Assembly (NCBI GenBank): GCA_946478765.1
Contig: CAMLDH010000027.1
Location: forward strand, 1 to 20,613
From: an uncultured Oxalobacteraceae bacterium
Lineage (GTDB): Bacteria > Pseudomonadota > Gammaproteobacteria > Burkholderiales > Burkholderiaceae
Length of the DNA stretch: 20,613 nucleotides
Direction: 5' to 3'
In this document: one piece after another, positions 14,646 through 20,613 of the stretch
How the letters are laid out: every line of letters starts with the position of its first letter
How positions within the stretch are numbered: the stretch's first letter is position 1
The notes under the pieces: model-generated
The model's input: the letters and a program-made list of their open reading frames with translations, nothing else
Told to the model about the DNA's origin: nothing
The model's database searches: none
Translations under genes and position numbers: made by a program

Positions 14646-14703
14646 ACCGATCCCGCTACCGGACAATCGGTCAAATCAATTCGAACCGATGTTTGTCGGT
14701 TCG
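14646..14703. promoter_or_regulatory. Four ACCGAT-type half-sites in the exeA/DUF3617 divergent region
   Basis: A perfect inverted repeat CGAACCGA (14682-14689) and TCGGTTCG (14696-14703) surrounds 6 nt. Further upstream are ACCGAT (14646-14651) and ATCGGT (14666-14671). The half-sites step by about 20, 19 and 10 bp, close to whole helical turns. They end 58 bp before the exeA start and lie 33 bp or more from the DUF3617 start. This looks like an operator array for a dimeric regulator controlling one or both genes. The regulator is unknown. Confidence 0.45.
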
Positions 14704-14761
14704 CATGGCGGCAACACAAGCGTTTATGCTAGCCTTGCCGCTTCATTAACGTTGCGCTGCC

Positions 14762-16489
14762 ATGTACACCCAATTTTTCAATCTGAAACAAGCGCCATTT
14801 TCGATCGCGCCTGATCCACGCTATCTGTTCATGACGGAACGCCATCGCGATGCGCTCGCGCATTTGCTGTATGGCGTTGGCAGCGGCGGCGGCTTTGTCC
14901 TGCTGACCGGTGAAATCGGCGCCGGCAAGACCACGATTTGCCGCTGCTTTCTGGAGCAGACGCCGGCCAACTGCAACGTTGCGTACATCTTCAATCCGAA
15001 ACTGACGGTCGCCGAATTGCTGCAGTCGATCTGTGACGAATTCCGCATCGCGTGCAAGCCCGGCGCAAACGCCAAGCACTACGTGGATGCGCTGACGACT
15101 TATCTGCTCGCGGCCCATGCCGATGGCCAAAACAATGTACTCGTCATCGATGAGGCGCAAAATCTGTCGGCCGAGGTACTGGAGCAATTGCGGCTGCTGA
15201 CCAACCTGGAAACCAACGAGCGCAAACTGCTGCAGATCATTCTGATCGGCCAGCCTGAATTGCGCGCGATGCTGGCGCGGCCCGAGCTGGTGCAACTGGC
15301 GCAGCGTGTGCTCGCGCGCTATCACCTCGACGCGTTGTCCGCTGCAGAGACTGCCAGCTATATCCGGCATCGCTTGTCTGTCGCCGGTACAACGCCGGTA
15401 TCGCCGTTCAGACTGCCGGTATTGAAGCAGATACATAAACTGACGCACGGTGTGCCGCGCCGGATCAATTTGCTGTGCGATCGCGCATTGCTGGGCGCGT
15501 ATGCCGAAGGCAAACACGCGGTCGACCACCGCATGCTCGGCAAAGCGGCGGCGGAAGTATTCGGCAAGGAAAATGCCGTCGCGCCGCTCAGGATATCGCC
15601 CTGGCGCTACGCGGTATGGGGCGTGCTGGCGAGCGCAACGATCGCCGGCGCTGCGGCCTGGACCTTGCGCAATGCGGTTCCGATGAACACCGTCAGGCCG
15701 GCTGGCATTTTGCCCGCTACCGTGACGATGGCGCATAAGGACCAGGGACTGGAAAAGCCGGCGCCGTCCCCCTCTTCCGGCTTGATAACCGCGGCCGGCG
15801 CAGCAGGTCCGGATATCGAAAGAGCGCCGCCGCTAGCGGCTGTTCCGTGGGATATGGACGACCCTTCCAACACCGGCCTGCGCGATCGCAATAACGCGAT
15901 TCGGCAACTAGCGCAACGGTGGGGCATGTCGTCGCCGGACCAAGGGTTGCCCTGCCTGACGGCGCAAAAAGAGAATTTACACTGCTATATCAGCGCCAAC
16001 ACCGACTTGGCCGAGATACGCCAGCTTGATCGTCCGGCAGTGCTGACCTTGCGCGACGACAATGACAGAGTCTATTATGCGTTGCTGACCCGGCTCACCG
16101 ATACCAGCGCCACGCTGCAGGTGGGCGATGTTGTCCTCACCGTCAGCAGCGCCGCGCTGGCGCGCCAATACAAGGGTAGCCTTGTGATGCTGTGGCGCGC
16201 GCCGTATACATATCGTGAACTCGTCGCTCTGGGTTATGAGGGTGAGGAAGCGGGCTGGATCGCAGCACAACTGGCAAAGATGGACGGCCTCAAGGAATCG
16301 TCATACGGCAACCAGGTATTCGACAAGACAATGGCCAGGAAAGTACGTGAATTTCAGCGCGCACAAGGAATGAAAGTGGATGGCGTGGTCGGTCCCAAGA
16401 CCTACATGCATTTCAATCGTGTCGCAGGCGTGGCAGAGCCGCACCTGCAGAACAAGACGGTGACAATACGCGGATCGTCCGGGGAATGA
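14762..16489 (+). CDS. exeA: ExeA/GspA-like secretion ATPase with C-terminal peptidoglycan-binding domain
   Basis: A 575-residue protein. An AAA+ ATPase domain occupies 1-270, opening with the typical MYTQFFNLKQAPFSIAPDPR, with Walker A GEIGAGKT (50-57), Walker B VLVIDEAQN (126-134) and a sensor-like IILIGQPEL (159-167). TM is at about 284-301. A periplasmic middle domain (about 385-480, CLTAQKENLHCYI) resembles the non-catalytic C39-peptidase-like domain of this family. A PG_binding_1 domain (about 495-552) has DKTMARKVREFQRAQGMKVD followed by GVVGPKT. In Aeromonas, ExeA with ExeB remodels peptidoglycan so that the ExeD secretin of the type II system can assemble. The partner gene follows by 4 bp; no other type II genes are in the window. 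Confidence 0.92.
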   Translation: MYTQFFNLKQAPFSIAPDPRYLFMTERHRDALAHLLYGVGSGGGFVLLTGEIGAGKTTICRCFLEQTPANCNVAYIFNPKLTVAELLQSICDEFRIACKPGANAKHYVDALTTYLLAAHADGQNNVLVIDEAQNLSAEVLEQLRLLTNLETNERKLLQIILIGQPELRAMLARPELVQLAQRVLARYHLDALSAAETASYIRHRLSVAGTTPVSPFRLPVLKQIHKLTHGVPRRINLLCDRALLGAYAEGKHAVDHRMLGKAAAEVFGKENAVAPLRISPWRYAVWGVLASATIAGAAAWTLRNAVPMNTVRPAGILPATVTMAHKDQGLEKPAPSPSSGLITAAGAAGPDIERAPPLAAVPWDMDDPSNTGLRDRNNAIRQLAQRWGMSSPDQGLPCLTAQKENLHCYISANTDLAEIRQLDRPAVLTLRDDNDRVYYALLTRLTDTSATLQVGDVVLTVSSAALARQYKGSLVMLWRAPYTYRELVALGYEGEEAGWIAAQLAKMDGLKESSYGNQVFDKTMARKVREFQRAQGMKVDGVVGPKTYMHFNRVAGVAEPHLQNKTVTIRGSSGE

Positions 16490-16493
16490 GACG

Positions 16494-17207
16494 ATGTCGT
16501 ATATTCTTGACGCTCTGAAGAAGGCGGAAGCAGAACGCGCTCTCGGTGCAGTTCCCGACATACACGCGCAACATCTCGCCTCTGCATCGTTGGCGACAAC
16601 CGCCGTTTGGCGGCGACCGTGGATCTGGATTGCGCTGACGGCGGCGGTATCCGTGCCGGCTGTGCTGGCCTGGGTCCAGCCTTGGCGTCCTGCACCGGTC
16701 ATTCCTGCCAGCGCAGCATTGCCGGTGACGGCTCTGCCGGTGCCGGCGAGCCGCCCGACCGCCGCCATACCGCCGCTGGCGGCCGCCACACCGGCGCCAT
16801 CGACCGATGCGCAGACCAATACGAATACAGCGTCAAAAGCAGCGCTGCAAAAGCCGGTCAAACAGAAGGCGCGCTCCGAAGCGGCCCGAAAATCCCAAGC
16901 GGCTGTGGCAGTGCACGCGCATCAAAAGCAAAAGCAAAAGCCACCAGCACCGGCGGCCCCACCCGCCCAGGATGCGCCGGCGGCCGTCGCGTTGCACGAA
17001 CTGCCGGATCGGATCCGGAGAGAAATCCCGCAACTCAGCATCAGCGGCTATATTTATTCAAACAACCGCGCCGATCGTTCGGTCCTGATCAACAAGCGCT
17101 TGTTGCGCGACGGCGATCGGGTGGCAACCGATCTGACCCTGGAAAAGATGACGCCGACCGACATGATCTTCAATTACAAGGGTTATCGCTATCGCATGTC
17201 CTACTGA
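16494..17207 (+). CDS. gspB: GspB/ExeB-like general secretion protein
   Basis: A 237-residue bitopic protein. The cytoplasmic start MSYILDALKKAEAERALGAV is the family signature, followed by TM at about 38-58 (RPWIWIALTAAVSVPAVLAW). A long Ala/Pro/Lys-rich periplasmic linker (60-160) would span the cell wall. The GspB domain (about 165-237) has LPDRIRREIPQLSISGYIYS, then LINKRLLRDGD and YKGYRYRMSY. It pairs with ExeA to help place the type II secretin. Only 4 bp separate it from exeA, so they are one operon. Confidence 0.92.
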   Translation: MSYILDALKKAEAERALGAVPDIHAQHLASASLATTAVWRRPWIWIALTAAVSVPAVLAWVQPWRPAPVIPASAALPVTALPVPASRPTAAIPPLAAATPAPSTDAQTNTNTASKAALQKPVKQKARSEAARKSQAAVAVHAHQKQKQKPPAPAAPPAQDAPAAVALHELPDRIRREIPQLSISGYIYSNNRADRSVLINKRLLRDGDRVATDLTLEKMTPTDMIFNYKGYRYRMSY

Positions 17208-17256
17208 TGCCCATCCTCACCCATAAACATGGTTATACAGGCATCCGAAATCCGCT

Positions 17257-18489
17257 CTAATAATTCTCCGGCTTCGCATACGAAGGGCATCCGTTTTTCC
17301 CCCATTGATTCTTGCAGATCCGCCATTTGCATACTTCGCGCGCCAGCAGGCCGGCGATAGTGCCGCAGCGCGCCACGGGCAAGCGCTTCGCAATCGGCTT
17401 GCTGCGCGAAGCGGCTGCTTCGGCTTCGCGTCTGCGCACGGTCTGGCGCGCCTTTGCCACGCTTTGCGCTAGAGATCCCCTTCGTTCAGTCTTTTTTTTT
17501 AATTCGTCTTCTGCCTGCTGCTGGAGACGACCGATTTCCTTGTTCCTCGCAAATTTCGGGTTGGCGCCTTGTCGTTGCACGGGACTGGCGGGCTTGACCG
17601 GCTTGTCGCGCGGTTTGACTTGGGGGGGCTGCGCCGAATTGTTCGACCCGCCATCGCCCGTCGTCGCGGCCGCTTCTTCCTGCGGCGGCCCGGATGGCGC
17701 AGCGGAACGCTCTATCGGCACAGCGTTTTCCCTGCCGCTATCGACGTCTGATTTGAGATTCTCATGCGGCACATCGCGCGGCTTGATCGCGGCATCGGCA
17801 GGCGTCGGCGTTGCCTGTGGCGGATCGGGCGGAACGCCGTCATACGGCAGTTCGCCGGCACTGATGCCGAACTGACGCGCATGCGGTGTTTGCAATGGCT
17901 TCACCGCCGCGCTGTCGGGCGCCTGCGCCGATTTGCGCATGGCTGCCGATGCACGAGCAGCGGCAGGATCATTCAGCCACCATGCGCCGAACAAACCGGT
18001 GCCGATGGCAAAGGCAAAGCAAGCCATCACGAAAACCATGCGCGATGATGCCGTAGCAAACAACGGCCTCGCTTCGCCAGCGGAAATCGACGCGCCTCCA
18101 AACGCGTCGGATGCAGAATACGCAGTGTGCGCAGTGTGCCGCGGCCCCGCATCCGGTTCGGCGCCTGCCGCGTCGTTGTCCAGCCGCGGCTCCATGCCCG
18201 GTATCGACGCCGATGCGATGCCTTCCGTTGACGCCGGTTCCACGCCGGGATCGGCGACAGGCGCTTCCGCAAGGGAAAGACGCACGTTCACGCGCGCTCC
18301 GGGTTGTATCCGGAAGCGGTAGCGGGCGCCATTGCGGACAGGCGGCACATTCGCATAAGGGCGATACACGTAGCGCACCTCTTGATGCATGGCCGGCCGG
18401 TTCGCCTCAGAGAGTGGGATGCCACAGGTAATGCACACGCTTGCCGAGCCAAAATTTTCGGTTTCGCAATATCCGCAAACCATTTCCAT
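17257..18489 (-). CDS. Zinc-ribbon membrane protein with C-terminal cysteine cluster
   Basis: A 410-residue protein that I do not recognise as a named family. The N-terminus has a zinc-ribbon pattern C5-x2-C8-x10-C19-x2-C22 (CGYCETENFGSASVCITCG). A short domain with YRFRIQPGARVNVRLSL follows, then an acidic, Ala/Pro-rich spacer, one membrane segment (about 150-172, MVFVMACFAFAIGTGLFGAW) and a long disordered Pro/Ala/Lys region. A charged coiled coil lies at about 315-360. The C-terminus has four cysteines (375, 387, 392, 401) in CGTIAGLLAREVCKWRICKN-QWGKNGCPSY. The predicted topology is zinc ribbon in the cytoplasm and cysteine cluster in the periplasm. It converges on gspB, 49 bp apart. The start is ATG at 18489 or 18483; both have weak ribosome sites. 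Confidence 0.82.
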   Translation of the reverse strand: MEMVCGYCETENFGSASVCITCGIPLSEANRPAMHQEVRYVYRPYANVPPVRNGARYRFRIQPGARVNVRLSLAEAPVADPGVEPASTEGIASASIPGMEPRLDNDAAGAEPDAGPRHTAHTAYSASDAFGGASISAGEARPLFATASSRMVFVMACFAFAIGTGLFGAWWLNDPAAARASAAMRKSAQAPDSAAVKPLQTPHARQFGISAGELPYDGVPPDPPQATPTPADAAIKPRDVPHENLKSDVDSGRENAVPIERSAAPSGPPQEEAAATTGDGGSNNSAQPPQVKPRDKPVKPASPVQRQGANPKFARNKEIGRLQQQAEDELKKKTERRGSLAQSVAKARQTVRRREAEAAASRSKPIAKRLPVARCGTIAGLLAREVCKWRICKNQWGKNGCPSYAKPENY

Positions 18490-18768
18490 TTCACTTTGCT
18501 ATTTTCCGCTTGCCATTTGCCGGTGCACGGCGTTCAAGCGAGGTTCGTGTAATCGATCACTTGTCAGCATACCCGTTACCTTGGACGCCTCTATCGTATT
18601 GAAAAGACAATCTCCCGGATGATTGAGCGGCATCATGTGCCGGCACTTTTTCCGATGGGAAGAATGGTAAGCTGACGATCCTTACGTGCAGGAAATAGCA
18701 ATCGCTAGCCGTTGCCAGCACGTCTAGTGACTTCCTCCGCAGAAACCCAACCAAGAACAAAAACGCCG

Positions 18769-20235
18769 ATGTCCTCGCATACCTTTCTCTGGCACGACTA
18801 CGAAACCTTCGGCGCACAAGCGCGGCGCGACCGCCCGGCGCAATTTGCGGCGATCCGCACCGATGCGGAACTCAATGAAATCGGTGAACCGATCATGCAT
18901 TATTGCCGGCCCGCGCCGGATTTCCTGCCCGACCCGCAGTCCTGCCTGATCACCGGCATCACGCCGCAGATCTGCCTGCAGCGCGGTGTGCCGGAACACC
19001 AGTTCGCGGCGATCATCGAACAGGCGCTGGCGGCGAGCGGCACCATCGGCGTCGGGTACAACACGATCCGCTTCGACGACGAGATCACGCGCTTCATGTT
19101 CTGGCGCAACCTGATCGATCCGTATGCACGCGAATGGCAAAACAATTGCGGGCGCTGGGACATTCTCGATATGGTGCGGACCGCCTACGCGTTGCGGCCC
19201 GAAGGCATCAACTGGCCGACCCATCCCGACGGCCGCCCCAGCTTCAAGCTGGAACACCTGACGGTCGCCAACGGCCTTGTCCACGAGGCGGCCCACGACG
19301 CACTGTCGGACGTGCGCGCCACCATCGCGCTGGCACGGCTGATCCGCACGCGCCAGCCCAAGCTGTTCGATTTCTGTTTCAGCCTGCACAAGAAGGACCG
19401 CGTCGCCGACGAAATCGGACTGCCGCTGCGGCGCCCCTTCCTGCACATATCGGGCATGGTCCCGGCCGAACGCGGCTGCATTGCGCTGGTGTGGCCGCTT
19501 GCCGTGCATCCGACCAACAAGAATGAAGTCATCGTGTGGGATCTGATGTGCGATCCGACCGAGCTGGCGGATCTATCCGCAGACACGATACGCACCCGCA
19601 TGTTCAGCAAGGCCGACGCGCTGCCGGCGGGTGTGACCCGGCTACCGATCAAGACCATCCATTTGAACAAGTCGCCGATGGTGATCAGCAACCTGAAAAC
19701 CCTCTCGCCCGCGATGGCTGCGCGCTGGGGACTGGATGTTGCTGCTGCGTTACGCAATGCCGACATTGCGGCGGCATCCGACCTGAACACGACGCTGGAG
19801 ATCGTCTGGCGCGACGTGTTTCAGCGGCTGGCGGAAGCCACGCCGGATGTCGATGAAGACTTGTACGGCGGCTTCGTCGGCAACAATGACCGGCGCCTGC
19901 TGAACCAGTTGCGGGCGATGACGCCGGAGAAGCTGGCAGCGGCACGGCCCGGCTTTCAGGATATGCGATTGGAAGAAATGCTGTTTCGCTACCGCGCGCG
20001 CAATTTTCCGATGAGTTTGACGGACCATGAAATGCAGCGCTGGGAAGAGCATCGTGCGGCACGCCTGTTCGAAGGCGATGGCGGCGCGCGCACGATCGAA
20101 ATGCTGTTCAGCGAAATCGACCAATTATCGGAAGATACCGATGCGCGCGGCGAAGAGATCCTGGGCGCGTTGTACGATTACGCCGAAGCCATTGCGCCGG
20201 CGCGCAGCCCTGCCCGCCCCCGCGACCATGGTTGA
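18769..20235 (+). CDS. sbcB: Exodeoxyribonuclease I
   Basis: A 488-residue exonuclease I, close to the 475 residues of the E. coli enzyme. It degrades single-stranded DNA 3'-5' and works in recombination and mismatch repair. The DEDDh motifs are complete: D10/E12 in WHDYETFG, D103 in GYNTIRFDDEI (98-106), and H176/D181 in AHDALSDVRA. The ExoI SH3-like and C-terminal helical domains follow (KTIHLNKSPMVISNLKTLSP; EEMLFRYRARNFPMSLTDHE). The ATG at 18769 places the first motif where E. coli has it; the frame is open further upstream to a TTG at 18712, which I reject as a start. The upstream 279 bp shared with the divergent zinc-ribbon gene shows no other gene. Confidence 0.95.
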   Translation: MSSHTFLWHDYETFGAQARRDRPAQFAAIRTDAELNEIGEPIMHYCRPAPDFLPDPQSCLITGITPQICLQRGVPEHQFAAIIEQALAASGTIGVGYNTIRFDDEITRFMFWRNLIDPYAREWQNNCGRWDILDMVRTAYALRPEGINWPTHPDGRPSFKLEHLTVANGLVHEAAHDALSDVRATIALARLIRTRQPKLFDFCFSLHKKDRVADEIGLPLRRPFLHISGMVPAERGCIALVWPLAVHPTNKNEVIVWDLMCDPTELADLSADTIRTRMFSKADALPAGVTRLPIKTIHLNKSPMVISNLKTLSPAMAARWGLDVAAALRNADIAAASDLNTTLEIVWRDVFQRLAEATPDVDEDLYGGFVGNNDRRLLNQLRAMTPEKLAAARPGFQDMRLEEMLFRYRARNFPMSLTDHEMQRWEEHRAARLFEGDGGARTIEMLFSEIDQLSEDTDARGEEILGALYDYAEAIAPARSPARPRDHG

Positions 20236-20274
20236 TTATTGGGCTTGTTCAGACTTTTTATGGGTATAAAAGCA

Positions 20275-20502
20275 ATGACGGATACAACAATCGTTCCCGG
20301 CGTCTATGAGCATTACAAAGGGAAGAAATATTTCGTGCTGGGATTGTCCAGAGATACCGAGACGGAGGAGTTGTTCGTTGTGTATCGTCCGTTATACGAA
20401 ACGGATTGGCCGCACCTGTGGCATCGCAGCGCAACGATGTTTTGCGAAAACGTCAATTTCAACGGCAATACAGTGCCGCGCTTCAAATTGATTGCCGCTT
20501 AG
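20275..20502 (+). CDS. DUF1653 family protein
   Basis: A 75-residue protein matching DUF1653: PGVYEHYKGKKYFVLGLSRD, EELFVVYRPLY, LWHRSATMFCENV and PRFKLI. The family is a small cytoplasmic beta domain of unknown function. The ATG at 20275 gives the usual family length; in-frame ATGs at 20260 and 20239 are possible, and none has a strong ribosome site. It starts 39 bp after the exonuclease I gene and may be co-transcribed with it. Confidence 0.85.
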   Translation: MTDTTIVPGVYEHYKGKKYFVLGLSRDTETEELFVVYRPLYETDWPHLWHRSATMFCENVNFNGNTVPRFKLIAA

Positions 20503-20532
20503 CGACGCACAAGCGGCCGTCTTAGGAGCCCC

Positions 20533-20569
20533 CCTTTAAAGGTCTTTGGAAGGTCAACTTTCAAGTTGA
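20533..20569. repeat. Short palindromes after the DUF1653 gene
   Basis: CCTTTAAAGG (20533-20542) is a perfect 10-bp palindrome. TCAACTT (20554-20560) and AAGTTGA (20563-20569) form a 7-bp inverted repeat around TC. T-rich sequence (GGGTTTCTGGTTTTTCTC) follows. A weak terminator is possible, but a 2-nt loop cannot form a normal hairpin without opening several pairs. Confidence 0.3.
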
Positions 20570-20613
20570 GGGTTTCTGGTTTTTCTCACTTGTCAACGGC
20601 ATCGATTTTGTGC

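Noticed and set aside
18712..18768. TTG start adding 19 residues to exonuclease I
   Set aside because: TTG is a rare start, the added residues are not family-like, and the ATG at 18769 aligns the first catalytic motif with E. coli.
20503..20613. Intrinsic terminator after the DUF1653 gene
   Set aside because: The inverted repeat has only a 2-nt loop and no GC-rich stem; listed only as a palindrome.
1..20613. CRISPR arrays, tRNA or rRNA genes, complete insertion sequences
   Set aside because: No regularly spaced repeats, no cloverleaf candidates and no transposase-like reading frame seen by eye.

Overview
The window looks like a chromosomal stretch of a betaproteobacterium, most likely Burkholderiales and probably Oxalobacteraceae (Herbaspirillum/Collimonas-like). 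The basis is the GC-rich coding sequence together with the gene types: a short-chain-length PHA depolymerase, DUF1345, DUF3617 and DUF4124 proteins, an ExeA/GspB pair, ExoI and DUF1653. This is an inference from family content, not a database match. I see no rRNA, tRNA, CRISPR array or intact transposase.

Layout. Positions 1-1104: 3' part of a methyl-accepting chemotaxis protein, cut by the window edge. 1123-2202 (-): secreted PHA depolymerase, divergent from a GNAT acetyltransferase (2326-2823) and a DUF1345 membrane protein (2930-3586). 3619-3660: a long perfect inverted repeat. 3728-6094 (-): an AT-rich gene for a 788-residue protein with a leucine-rich-repeat block between two copies of a diverged module that I cannot name. 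A candidate hrp box (GGAACT-N15-TCACTTA) lies 67 bp upstream, so I propose it as a type III secretion effector. 6430-12103 (-): a tight four-gene operon of TonB-dependent receptor, YfiR-like periplasmic protein, CHASE8-type hybrid histidine kinase and HD-GYP response regulator. It reads as one signalling chain from the outer membrane to cyclic-di-GMP breakdown.

12104-13040 is a gene-poor scar. It holds short repeats, a 167-bp element bounded by 31-bp inverted repeats, and fused remnants of a glycine-betaine-type ABC transporter with a nonsense codon. After it come a DUF4124 protein (13041-13490, -), a GIY-YIG-like protein (13683-14009, -) and a DUF3617 protein (14079-14612, -). Divergent from these is an exeA-gspB operon (14762-17207, +), with a set of ACCGAT half-sites in the shared upstream region. 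17257-18489 (-) encodes a zinc-ribbon membrane protein with a C-terminal cysteine cluster. 18769-20235 (+) is exonuclease I, followed by a DUF1653 protein (20275-20502, +).

The best candidates for something undescribed are the duplicated-module LRR effector and its promoter, the four-gene receptor-to-c-di-GMP operon, and the cysteine-cluster membrane protein.
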